Source: an uncultured Clostridia bacterium (GTDB lineage Bacteria > Bacillota > Clostridia > Oscillospirales > Acutalibacteraceae). Taken from it: a DNA stretch of 16,444 nt. Positions 5,171-13,306 of this stretch are shown here, in pieces. Positions within the stretch are counted from its first letter, which is position 1. Every line of letters begins with the position of its first letter. Below the pieces are notes generated by a model. It was not told the origin of the DNA and searched no databases. It saw only the letters and a program-made list of their open reading frames with translations. The translations under genes were made by a program, and so were the position numbers. The stretch is taken from assembly GCA_958436475.1 (NCBI GenBank), contig CAUBKG010000048.1:1-16444 (forward strand). The letters run 5' to 3'.

Positions 5171-5339
5171 GTGTATCTGTAATAATGGATTTTTATACCC
5201 CTTCTTACAGAACCTCTGTTTGCATGATAGCACATATTTTGTGCCTTTGCAAGACAAAATCCACAATTTAGCGAGCGAAAGCGTCACGACGCAGGGCCGC
5301 CCGGCGGCCGCAAATAGATGATTGGAGTGATCAGCGCCT
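5171..5339 (+). promoter_or_regulatory. Structured rpoB leader
   Basis: Three stem-loops follow the promoter: CTGTAA...TTACAG with inner AA/TT and GG/CC pairs (5177-5188 with 5199-5210), a two-part stem (TTGCA with TGCAA and GCACA with TGTGC, 5220-5252), and a GC-rich stem (GGCCGC with GCGGCC, 5295-5309) shortly before the ribosome binding site (GGAGTG, 5324-5329). None has a terminator tail. It could host autogenous control, but no known motif was recognised. Confidence 0.4.
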
Positions 5340-8300
5340 ATGGTGAATGTAAAACCGGTAAAATTCGGTACGGTGGAGCGTATGAGCTTTTCCAAGATCA
5401 ACGAGGTTTTGGAAATGCCGAATCTCATCGAGATTCAGAAAAACTCATACCAGTGGTTCCTGGAGGAAGGCCTGAAAGAGGTATTCCGGGACGTTGCCGA
5501 TATCAGCGACTATTCCGGAAACTTGGTCCTCAGCTTTATCGATTACAGGCTGGACGACACCACCAAATACACCGTGGAGGAATGCAAGGAACGGGACACC
5601 ACCTATGCCGCCCCTCTTCGCGTGAAGGTTCGTCTGCTCAATAACGAGACGGGCGAAATCAAGGAGTCCGAAGTCTACATGGGAGACTTCCCCCTGATGA
5701 CCGAAACCGGCACCTTCGTAATCAACGGCGCGGAACGCGTGATCGTTTCCCAGCTGGTCCGCTCCCCCGGCGTGTATTACGATATGGCGATCGACAAAAC
5801 CGGCAAAAAGCTCTTCAGTACGACCGTGATCCCCAACCGGGGCGCATGGCTCGAATATGAAACCGATGCGAACGACGTCATCTACGTCCGCATCGATAAA
5901 AACCGCAAGCTCCCGATCACTACCTTCGTCCGTGCGCTCGGCGTGGAAACCGATACGCAGATCAAGCAGCTCTTCGGGGAGGATGAACGCGTCCTCGCCA
6001 CGCTCGAAAAGGACGCCACCAAAAACAAGGAAGAAGCTCTCTTAGAGGTTTATAAAAAGCTCCGCCCGGGCGAGCCCTTCACGGTGGACGGCGCTCTCTC
6101 CCACATTGAGGGCCTGTTTTTCGATGCCCGCCGGTACGACCTTTCCCGCGTGGGCCGCTATAAATACAATAAAAAACTGGATATCGCCGGCCGCCTCGCG
6201 GGCCAGAAGCTTGCGCAGCCCATCGCCGACCCGCGCACGGGCGAGCTTTTGGCAGATGCCGGTGAAAAGCTCACCATCGAGAAGGCACAGGCCATCAGCG
6301 CCGCGGGCGTTTCCGAAGCCTACCTTGAGGCGGAGGGGAAAGAATTCAAGATCTTTTCCAACGGCATGGTGGATATGGGGGATTTCCTCCCCTATGATTT
6401 TTCCGACTGCGGCATCAATGAGAAGGTCAGCTTCCGCGTGCTGTGCGAGATCATGGACTCCTGCCAAACGGAGGAGGAATACCGCGCCGCCGTTCTCGAA
6501 CGCGCGGACGAGCTCATTCCGAAGCACATCACGATCGACGATATTTTCGCTTCCATCAATTATATCCTCGGCCTTTCCTATGATATCGGCGTGACCGACG
6601 ATATCGACCATCTCGGAAACCGCCGCATCCGCTCGGTGGGCGAGCTGCTGCAGAACCAGTTCCGCATCGGCTTTTCCCGCATGGAGCGCGTAATCCGCGA
6701 GCGCATGACCCTGCAGGCGCAGGATGTGGGCGAAATGACCCCGCAGGGGCTCATCAATATCCGCCCGGTCGTGGCGGCCATTAAAGAGTTCTTCTGCTCT
6801 TCTCCGCTTTCCCAGTTCATGGATCAAACGAACCCTCTGGCAGAGCTCACGCACAAGCGCCGCCTTTCCGCCCTCGGCCCCGGTGGCCTTTCCAGAGACC
6901 GCGCCGGGTTCGAAGTGCGAGACGTTCATTATTCCCACTATGGCCGCATGTGCCCGATCGAGACGCCGGAAGGCCCGAACATCGGCCTGATCTCCTACCT
7001 CGCCACCTTTGCGCGCATCAACGAATACGGCTTTATCGAAGCGCCCTTCCGCCGCGTGGATAAGGAAACCGGCGTGGTGACCGACGAGGTCGTTTACATG
7101 ACTGCCGATGTGGAGGACTCCTACATCGTCGCCCAGGCAAACGAACCGCTGGATGAAAGCGGACGTTTCCAGCATGCCAAGGTCAATGCCCGTTACCGCG
7201 ACGAGTTTCTCGAAGTCGAGCGGGAAATGGCCGATTTCATGGACGTTTCCCCGAAGATGGTCGTTTCCGTTGCAACGGCAATGATCCCCTTCCTCGAAAA
7301 CGACGACGCCAACCGCGCCCTGATGGGCTCCAACATGCAGAGGCAGGCTGTGCCGCTGCTGAAAACGGAAGCGCCCATCGTCGGCACGGGTATGGAATAC
7401 AAGGCAGCTGTGGACTCGGGCGCCGCCCGCGTGGCGAAGCACGCCGGCACCGTTACCTATGTCTCCGCCGACCGCATCGAAATCACCCAGGATACCGGCG
7501 AGGTGGATAAATACCACCTCATCAAGTTCATGCGCTCCAACCAGGGCACCTGCATCAACCAGCGCCCGGTGGTTTCCATGGGCCAAAAGATCGCGGAGCG
7601 CCAGGTAATCGCAGACGGACCCTCCACCGATATGGGCGAGGTTTCCCTCGGCAAAAACGCCCTCATCGGCTTCATGACCTGGGAAGGCTATAATTACGAG
7701 GACGCCGTCCTCATCAACGAAAAAATCGTGCGGGAGGATAAATACACCTCCATTCATATTGAAGAATACGAGATCGAAGCCAGGGATACGAAGCTCGGGC
7801 CGGAAGAAATCACGCGCGATATCCCGAACGTGGGCGAAGACGCGCTCAAGGACCTCGACGAACGCGGCATCATCCGCGTGGGCGCGGAGGTCCGCGCGGG
7901 AGATATCCTCGTGGGCAAGGTAACGCCGAAGGGCGAAACCGAGCTCACCGCGGAGGAACGCCTGCTGCGCGCCATCTTCGGCGAAAAGGCCAGGGAAGTG
8001 AGGGATACCTCCCTGCGCGTGCCCCACGGCGAATACGGCACGATTGTGGATGTGAAGGTCTTCACGAGAGATACCTTCGATGAAATGAACCCGGGCGTCA
8101 ATATGGTGGTGCGCTGCTATATCGCCCAGAAGAGAAAAATTTCCGTGGGCGACAAAATGGCGGGACGCCACGGCAACAAGGGCGTTGTATCCCGCATCCT
8201 GCCGGAAGAGGATATGCCCTTCCTGCCGGACGGCCGCCCGCTCGATATCGTACTCAACCCCCTCGGCGTACCGTCCCGAATGAACATCGGGCAGGTGCTC

Positions 8301-9053
8301 GAGGTGCATCTCGGCTATGCGGCCAAGGCCCTCGGCTGGAAGGTATGCACGCCGGTATTCGACGGCGCGCATGAAGGCGATATCGTGGAATGCCTCGAAA
8401 AGGCGGGCTACAGCCCGGACGGCAAGACCCTCCTGCGGGACGGCCGCACAGGCGAGCCCTTCGACCATCCCGTCACGGTCGGCTACATGTACTTCTTAAA
8501 GCTGCATCACCTCGTAGACGATAAGATCCACGCCCGCTCCACCGGCCCGTACTCGCTCGTTACCCAGCAGCCGCTCGGCGGCAAGGCACAGTTCGGCGGC
8601 CAGCGCTTCGGTGAAATGGAAGTGTGGGCGCTGGAGGCTTACGGCGCCGCTTATACCCTGCAGGAAATCCTCACCGTCAAGTCGGACGACGTCGTGGGCC
8701 GTGTCAAGACCTACGAGGCCATCGTCAAGGGCCAGAACGTGCCGACCCCGGGCGTGCCGGAATCCTTCAAGGTGCTCATCAAGGAGCTCCAGTCCCTCGG
8801 CCTGGATGTAAAGGTGCTGGATAAGGATAATGAAGAAATCGATCTGAAGCAGGATCTGGAGGATGACGACGTCGGCCTCTACCCCTCCGCGGACGATAAG
8901 GCGTTCAGCGAGGTCGCAAGGGAAGAAGAGATCGCTTCCAGCTTTACCGTGAAGGACGAAAACGGCGAGGATGAAGCGCCTGAAGGCGATTCCCTCAGCG
9001 GAGACGACGATTCCGATTCGGATATGGCGTTTACCGACAACGATTTAATGTGA
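5340..9053 (+). CDS. rpoB: DNA-directed RNA polymerase subunit beta
   Basis: The beta subunit of RNA polymerase, forming one jaw of the active-site cleft with beta'. At 1237 residues it is of Firmicutes size. Visible landmarks are the rifampicin cluster and its continuation LSQFMDQTNPLAELTHKRR (490-508) and HYGRMCPIETPEGPNIGLI, GSNMQRQAVPLL, EDAVLINEKIV, GDKMAGRHGNKGVVS with the active-site lysines, and the C-terminal GGKAQFGGQRFGEMEVWALEAYGA that docks on beta'. An acidic tail of about 60 residues ends the protein. Within the rifampicin cluster, Cys486 and Pro489 replace the Gly and Gln usual at E. coli positions 507 and 510; the main resistance positions (equivalents of D516, H526, S531) are unaltered. 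The ATG at 5340 has GGAG 12 bases upstream; a GTG follows directly. rplJ and rplL, normally just upstream, are absent. rpoC follows after 22 bases. Confidence 0.98.
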   Translation: MVNVKPVKFGTVERMSFSKINEVLEMPNLIEIQKNSYQWFLEEGLKEVFRDVADISDYSGNLVLSFIDYRLDDTTKYTVEECKERDTTYAAPLRVKVRLLNNETGEIKESEVYMGDFPLMTETGTFVINGAERVIVSQLVRSPGVYYDMAIDKTGKKLFSTTVIPNRGAWLEYETDANDVIYVRIDKNRKLPITTFVRALGVETDTQIKQLFGEDERVLATLEKDATKNKEEALLEVYKKLRPGEPFTVDGALSHIEGLFFDARRYDLSRVGRYKYNKKLDIAGRLAGQKLAQPIADPRTGELLADAGEKLTIEKAQAISAAGVSEAYLEAEGKEFKIFSNGMVDMGDFLPYDFSDCGINEKVSFRVLCEIMDSCQTEEEYRAAVLERADELIPKHITIDDIFASINYILGLSYDIGVTDDIDHLGNRRIRSVGELLQNQFRIGFSRMERVIRERMTLQAQDVGEMTPQGLINIRPVVAAIKEFFCSSPLSQFMDQTNPLAELTHKRRLSALGPGGLSRDRAGFEVRDVHYSHYGRMCPIETPEGPNIGLISYLATFARINEYGFIEAPFRRVDKETGVVTDEVVYMTADVEDSYIVAQANEPLDESGRFQHAKVNARYRDEFLEVEREMADFMDVSPKMVVSVATAMIPFLENDDANRALMGSNMQRQAVPLLKTEAPIVGTGMEYKAAVDSGAARVAKHAGTVTYVSADRIEITQDTGEVDKYHLIKFMRSNQGTCINQRPVVSMGQKIAERQVIADGPSTDMGEVSLGKNALIGFMTWEGYNYEDAVLINEKIVREDKYTSIHIEEYEIEARDTKLGPEEITRDIPNVGEDALKDLDERGIIRVGAEVRAGDILVGKVTPKGETELTAEERLLRAIFGEKAREVRDTSLRVPHGEYGTIVDVKVFTRDTFDEMNPGVNMVVRCYIAQKRKISVGDKMAGRHGNKGVVSRILPEEDMPFLPDGRPLDIVLNPLGVPSRMNIGQVLEVHLGYAAKALGWKVCTPVFDGAHEGDIVECLEKAGYSPDGKTLLRDGRTGEPFDHPVTVGYMYFLKLHHLVDDKIHARSTGPYSLVTQQPLGGKAQFGGQRFGEMEVWALEAYGAAYTLQEILTVKSDDVVGRVKTYEAIVKGQNVPTPGVPESFKVLIKELQSLGLDVKVLDKDNEEIDLKQDLEDDDVGLYPSADDKAFSEVAREEEIASSFTVKDENGEDEAPEGDSLSGDDDSDSDMAFTDNDLM

Positions 9054-9075
9054 GTAAGGAAGAGGGGGACGCTGC

Positions 9076-12000
9076 ATGAAATTCAATACGTTTGAATCCA
9101 TTAAAATTGGCCTGGCTTCACCGGACGATATCCGCAAATGGTCCTACGGCGAGGTCAAAAAACCCGAAACCATCAATTACCGCACCCTGAAGCCCGAGCG
9201 CGACGGCCTGTTCTGCGAGCGTATTTTCGGGCCGAATAAAGACTGGGAATGCTACTGCGGCAAGTATAAGCGCATCCGCTATAAAGGCAAGGTCTGCGAA
9301 AAGTGCGGCGTGGAGGTCACGCTGTCCAAGGTCCGCCGCGAGCGCATGGGCCATATCGAGCTCGCCGCGCCCGTTTCGCACATCTGGTATTTCAAGGGGA
9401 TCCCCTCCCGCATGGGCCTGATTCTGGATGTCTCCCCACGGAACCTCGAGCAGGTGCTGTATTTCTCTCAGTATATCGTCATCGACCCGGGCGATACGCC
9501 GCTCGTGAAGAAACAGCTTCTCAACGAAAAAGCTTACCGCGATATGCGCGAAAAATATGAGGACGATTTCCGCGCCGGCATGGGTGCGGAGGCCATCAAG
9601 GAGCTGCTCACCGAGATCGACCTCGAGAAGCTCTCGAACGAGCTGAAGGAAGAGCTCGAAACCGCCACCGGCCAGAAGCGTATCCGCCTTCTGAAGCGCC
9701 TGGAGGTCGTGGATGCCTTCCTGCAGTCGGGCAACCGCCCCGAATGGATGATCCTCGATGTGGTCCCGGTTATCCCGCCGGATATCCGCCCTATGGTCCA
9801 GCTGGACGGCGGCCGCTTCGCCACCTCCGACTTAAACGACCTTTACCGCCGCGTTATCAACCGCAACAACCGCCTGCAGAAGCTGCTTGACCTCGGCGCG
9901 CCCGATATCATCGTGCGCAACGAGAAGAGGATGCTGCAGGAGGCTGTGGATGCCCTGATCGACAATGGCCGCCGCGGCCGCGCCGTGACCGGCACCAACA
10001 ACCGCCCGCTCAAATCCCTTTCCGATATGCTCAAGGGCAAGCAGGGCCGTTTCCGCCAGAACCTGCTCGGCAAGCGCGTGGACTATTCCGGCCGTTCGGT
10101 TATCGTCGTCGGCCCGGAGCTCAAGATGTACCAGTGCGGCCTGCCGAAGGAAATGGCGCTCGAGCTCTTCAAGCCCTTCGTTATGAAGCGCCTCGTGGAA
10201 ACCGGCGCCGCCAGCAACGTGCGCTCGGCCCGCAAGATGGTGGAACGCGCCCGCAACGAGGTATGGGATGCGCTCGAAATTGTCATCAAGAACCACCCTG
10301 TGCTGCTCAACCGCGCGCCGACGCTCCACCGCCTCGGCATCCAGGCCTTTGAGCCCATCCTGGTGGAAGGCCGCGCTTTGAAGCTCCATCCGCTGGCCTG
10401 TACCGCTTACAATGCGGACTTCGACGGCGACCAGATGGCCGTGCACGTGCCCCTCTCCGCCGAAGCGCAGGCAGAGGCCCGCTTCCTGATGCTCGCCGCC
10501 AACAACCTTCTGAAGCCCTCCGACGGCAAGCCCGTTACCGTGCCGACGCAGGACATGGTCCTCGGCTCCTATTACCTCACCATGGTAGACCCGGAGGAAC
10601 AGGGCACAGGCAAGCTTTTCCGCGATAAAAACGAGGCCATGATGGCTTACAGCGCCGGTATCATCGGCCTGCACGCCCCCATCAGGGTCCGCCTGTATAA
10701 GAACGGAAAATCCCGTGTGGAAGAGGTCACGATGGGCCAGCTCATCTTCAACGACCCCATCCCGCAGGACTTAGGGTTCGTGGACCGCTCGCTCCCCGAA
10801 AACGAATTCAAGCTGGAAATCACCCGGCTCGTCACCAAAAAGGAGCTCGGCAAGATCATCGACCGCTGCATCCGCGTGCACGGCACCACCGTCACCGCCG
10901 AGGTGCTGGACCGCGTCAAGGCGCAGGGCTTCAAATATTCCACCAAGGGAGCAGTTACCGTTTCGGTGTTCGATGCCACCATCCCGCCTGAAAAGCAGCA
11001 GCTCATTGCGGACGCGGAAGCCAAGATCGATAAGATCACGAAGCAGTACCGCCGCGGCCTCATCACCAACGACGAGCGCTACCACCTGGTAATCGATATC
11101 TGGGATAAGACCACCTTCGCCGTGGCCGACGCCCTGAAAGACAATCTCGACGATAAAAACCCCATCTTCATGATGGCCGATTCCGGCGCCCGCGGCAGCA
11201 TGAGCCAGATCCGCCAGCTCGCCGGCATGCGCGGCCTGATCGCCAACACCTCCGGCCGCACGATCGAAATCCCGATCCGCGCGAACTACCGCGAAGGCCT
11301 GAACGTACTCGAATACTTCATTTCCTCCCGCGGCGCCCGAAAGGGCCTCGCCGATACCGCCCTCCGCACGGCCGACTCCGGTTACCTGACCCGCCGCCTC
11401 GTGGACGTTTCGCAGGACGTTATCATCCGTGAGGACGACTGCGGCACCAAGGAAGGCCTCGAGGTTTACGATATCACGGAAGGCAAGCAGATGATCGAGC
11501 CGCTTTCCGAGCGCCTCGTAGGCCGCTACCTCACCGAAGACCTCGTGGATCCGGAAACGGGCGAGCTCATCATGAGCAGCGATGACATGATGACGGAGGA
11601 CGATGCGAAGCGCGTGGTTGCAAGCGGGGTGAAGCGCATCAAGATCCGCTCCATCCTCAACTGCCGCTCCCGCCACGGCGTGTGCAAAAAATGCTATGGC
11701 AACAACCTCGCCACCGGCAAGCCCGTATCGGTCGGGGAAGCGGTGGGCATCATCGCCGCCCAGTCCATCGGTGAGCCGGGCACCCAGCTCACCATGCGTA
11801 CCTTCCATACCGGCGGTATCGCGTCGGCGGAGGATATCACGCAGGGTCTTCCCCGCGTAGAAGAGCTCTTTGAGGCCCGCAAGCCCAAGCGCGCAGCGTT
11901 CATCGCGGAAATCGGGGGCAAGGTCCGCTTCCAGGATGTAAAGAAGAACCGCGAGGTCATCGTCTTCAACGAAGAAACGGCCGATGAACGCAAATACACC

Positions 12001-12630
12001 ATCCCCTACGGCTACCGCATCCTCGTGGAGGAGGGCGATATGGTCGAACAGGGCCAGGTGCTCACCGAAGGCGCTATCAACCCGCACGATATCCTCGCCG
12101 TCAGCGGCTCGGACGCCGTGCAGGATTACATCATCGCCCAGGTCCAGAGTGTTTACCGCCTCCAGGGCGTTGATATCAACGATAAGCACATCGAAGTCAT
12201 CGTGCGCCAGATGATGCGCAAGGTGAAGGTGGAAGACCCGGGCAGCACCGACCTGCTCTCCGGCACCACCATTGACCGCTCCCAGTACCATCAGGAGTGC
12301 GACGCCATCCGCGCGCGCATGGAAGCAGGCGAAGAGGGGCTTTCTTACCCCACCTGTTCGCCCACCCTGCTCGGCATCACCAAGGCCTCCCTTGCAACCG
12401 ACTCCTTCCTCTCCGCGGCTTCCTTCCAGGAGACCACCCGCGTGCTGACCGAGGCGGCCATCAAGGGCAAGGTCGATCCGCTGCTGGGCCTCAAGGAAAA
12501 CGTCATCATCGGCAAGCTCGTCCCGGCCGGCACCGGCATGAAGTGCTATCATGAGATCGACCTGGTCCCGGATGGCGAAGAAGCCTTGTACGAAGCGGAA
12601 AATGAGTTGACAAATGACATGCTTTCGTGA
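9076..12630 (+). CDS. rpoC: DNA-directed RNA polymerase subunit beta'
   Basis: The beta' subunit carries the catalytic magnesium site of RNA polymerase. The 1184-residue product begins with the N-terminal zinc site Cys59, Cys61, Cys74, Cys77 (CYCGK...CEKC), then the switch and lid region VDYSGRSVIVVGPELK, and the universal NADFDGDQMAVH with Asp448, Asp450 and Asp452. The second zinc site uses Cys789, Cys863, Cys870 and Cys873 (CRSRHGVCKKC). The trigger loop region GTQLTMRTFHTGGIA and LPRVEELFEARKPK follow. No large lineage insert is seen. The ATG at 9076 has GAGGGGG seven bases upstream, 22 bases after the rpoB stop, so rpoB and rpoC form one unit. The last codons contain a probable promoter for the next operon. 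Confidence 0.98.
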   Translation: MKFNTFESIKIGLASPDDIRKWSYGEVKKPETINYRTLKPERDGLFCERIFGPNKDWECYCGKYKRIRYKGKVCEKCGVEVTLSKVRRERMGHIELAAPVSHIWYFKGIPSRMGLILDVSPRNLEQVLYFSQYIVIDPGDTPLVKKQLLNEKAYRDMREKYEDDFRAGMGAEAIKELLTEIDLEKLSNELKEELETATGQKRIRLLKRLEVVDAFLQSGNRPEWMILDVVPVIPPDIRPMVQLDGGRFATSDLNDLYRRVINRNNRLQKLLDLGAPDIIVRNEKRMLQEAVDALIDNGRRGRAVTGTNNRPLKSLSDMLKGKQGRFRQNLLGKRVDYSGRSVIVVGPELKMYQCGLPKEMALELFKPFVMKRLVETGAASNVRSARKMVERARNEVWDALEIVIKNHPVLLNRAPTLHRLGIQAFEPILVEGRALKLHPLACTAYNADFDGDQMAVHVPLSAEAQAEARFLMLAANNLLKPSDGKPVTVPTQDMVLGSYYLTMVDPEEQGTGKLFRDKNEAMMAYSAGIIGLHAPIRVRLYKNGKSRVEEVTMGQLIFNDPIPQDLGFVDRSLPENEFKLEITRLVTKKELGKIIDRCIRVHGTTVTAEVLDRVKAQGFKYSTKGAVTVSVFDATIPPEKQQLIADAEAKIDKITKQYRRGLITNDERYHLVIDIWDKTTFAVADALKDNLDDKNPIFMMADSGARGSMSQIRQLAGMRGLIANTSGRTIEIPIRANYREGLNVLEYFISSRGARKGLADTALRTADSGYLTRRLVDVSQDVIIREDDCGTKEGLEVYDITEGKQMIEPLSERLVGRYLTEDLVDPETGELIMSSDDMMTEDDAKRVVASGVKRIKIRSILNCRSRHGVCKKCYGNNLATGKPVSVGEAVGIIAAQSIGEPGTQLTMRTFHTGGIASAEDITQGLPRVEELFEARKPKRAAFIAEIGGKVRFQDVKKNREVIVFNEETADERKYTIPYGYRILVEEGDMVEQGQVLTEGAINPHDILAVSGSDAVQDYIIAQVQSVYRLQGVDINDKHIEVIVRQMMRKVKVEDPGSTDLLSGTTIDRSQYHQECDAIRARMEAGEEGLSYPTCSPTLLGITKASLATDSFLSAASFQETTRVLTEAAIKGKVDPLLGLKENVIIGKLVPAGTGMKCYHEIDLVPDGEEALYEAENELTNDMLS

Positions 12631-12634
12631 TAAT
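12607..12634 (+). promoter_or_regulatory. Probable promoter of rpsL-rpsG-fusA, overlapping the rpoC stop
   Basis: A perfect TTGACA (12607-12612) lies 16 bases before GATAAT (12629-12634); reading TAATAT (12631-12636) instead gives an 18-base spacer. The -35 is inside the last codons of rpoC and the -10 overlaps its TGA. Transcription would start near 12641, giving rpsL a leader of about 100 bases. Confidence 0.55.
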
Positions 12635-12646
12635 ATTAATAACTGT

Positions 12647-12694
12647 GCAAACGCGTAAAATTTTACGCGTTTGCCGGTTGTATTTTCCGGCAAA
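12647..12694 (+). promoter_or_regulatory. 28-bp perfect palindrome and competing hairpin in the rpsL leader
   Basis: GCAAACGCGTAAAA (12647-12660) is followed at once by its exact reverse complement (12661-12674). A second stem, TTTGCCGG (12670-12677) with CCGGCAAA (12687-12694), shares bases 12670-12674 with the first, so the two cannot both form fully. No T-run follows the palindrome directly (CGGTTGTATTTT), so it is a weak terminator of rpoBC at best. It could be a 5' leader structure, a transcription pause site or a DNA operator. Confidence 0.6.
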
Positions 12695-12728
12695 AAGGGA
12701 ATTCTACCCATTGCATATCATTTTTTTG

Positions 12729-12735
12729 AGGAGGT
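12729..12735 (+). promoter_or_regulatory. Ribosome binding site that selects the TTG start of rpsL
   Basis: AGGAGGT lies six bases before TTG 12742. There is no ATG in frame that would give the conserved N-terminus, so the TTG is the start. Confidence 0.85.
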
Positions 12736-12741
12736 GTAACA

Positions 12742-13155
12742 TTGCCAACCTTTAATCAGTTAGTCCGCAAGGGCAGAGAAACAATCGTAAAGAAGTCCAC
12801 AGCTCCGGCTCTTCTGAAAAACCTCAACACCATGAAGCGCCAGCTCAACGACCAGAACTCTCCGCAAAAGAGAGGCGTTTGTACTTCTGTGAAGACGCAG
12901 ACCCCGAAAAAGCCGAACTCCGCGCTCCGTAAAGTTGCCAGAGTCCGTCTTACCAACGGAATCGAAGTCACCAGCTATATCCCCGGCGTAGGCCACAACC
13001 TGCAGGAGCATAGCGTGGTGCTCATCCGCGGCGGCCGTGTCAAGGACCTCCCTGGTGTCCGTTACCACATCATCCGTGGCACGCTGGATGCGCAGGGCGT
13101 GGCAAAGCGTATGCAGAGCCGCTCCAAGTACGGCGCAAAGCGTCCGAAGAAGTAA
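12742..13155 (+). CDS. rpsL: 30S ribosomal protein S12
   Basis: S12 sits at the decoding centre of the small subunit and affects accuracy and streptomycin binding. The 137-residue product is the Bacillus-type length and starts PTFNQLVRKGRE after the initiator. PKKPNSALRK (55-64) and GGRVKDLPGVRYH (97-109) carry the two streptomycin-related loops, with lysines at 56 and 101 in the sensitive form and Asp102 at the position methylthiolated in some bacteria. The start codon is TTG, with a strong AGGAGGT six bases upstream. It is the first gene of the str unit, followed by rpsG after a 151-base spacer. No L7Ae-like gene lies between rpoC and rpsL, unlike many Firmicutes. Confidence 0.97.
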   Translation: MPTFNQLVRKGRETIVKKSTAPALLKNLNTMKRQLNDQNSPQKRGVCTSVKTQTPKKPNSALRKVARVRLTNGIEVTSYIPGVGHNLQEHSVVLIRGGRVKDLPGVRYHIIRGTLDAQGVAKRMQSRSKYGAKRPKK

Positions 13156-13306
13156 TTCTTTACACACCCCTTAGACGAAATTTTCACAATTGCTGCAACC
13201 AGAAACGCAGCGGTGTATTTATGATAAATGCGCCTCTGCTTTGGTGCCAACGGGAGTTTTGTCACTCGAGTACCTATGATATCATTCTGTGAAGGAGGGA
13301 AGCGAA
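13156..13306 (+). promoter_or_regulatory. Long rpsL-rpsG spacer with hairpins, possible S7 control site
   Basis: A spacer of 151 bases is long for an operon of this kind. GCTGC (13192-13196) pairs with GCAGC (13207-13211), and ACACC near 13173 could close a larger stem with GGTGT near 13212. TTGGTGCCAA (13241-13250) and ATGATATCAT (13276-13285) are small palindromes. In E. coli S7 represses the str operon by binding this same spacer. Equivalent function here is inference from position only. Confidence 0.3.
13293..13298 (+). promoter_or_regulatory. Ribosome binding site that selects the second GTG of rpsG
   Basis: AGGAGG lies eight bases before GTG 13307. An in-frame GTG at 13289 would overlap this site and add six residues (VKEGSE) ahead of the conserved MPRRG start. 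Confidence 0.85.

Larger units (their letters stand above)
4874..5339. other. Divergent control region between proB and rpoB
   Basis: This 466-base region has no credible gene. It contains the proB promoter (5003-5032, leftward) with a leader of about 120 bases bearing two hairpins, the rpoB promoter (5136-5164, rightward) with a leader of about 170 bases bearing three hairpins, and a leftward-facing terminator-like hairpin (5098-5131) between the two promoters. No T-box motif is seen upstream of proB. Confidence 0.75.

Noticed and set aside
6042..8468. 808-codon open frame on the minus strand opposite rpoB
   Set aside because: It is a shadow of rpoB produced by GC-rich third positions; composition is rich in His, Ala, Gly and Arg, there is no family signal, and rpoB is certain.
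10771..12711. 646-codon open frame opposite rpoC
   Set aside because: Same codon-bias effect; it runs through the intergenic palindrome, has low-complexity composition and no recognisable domain.
13289..13306. Upstream GTG start for rpsG
   Set aside because: It would overlap its own ribosome binding site; the standard S7 N-terminus begins at 13307.
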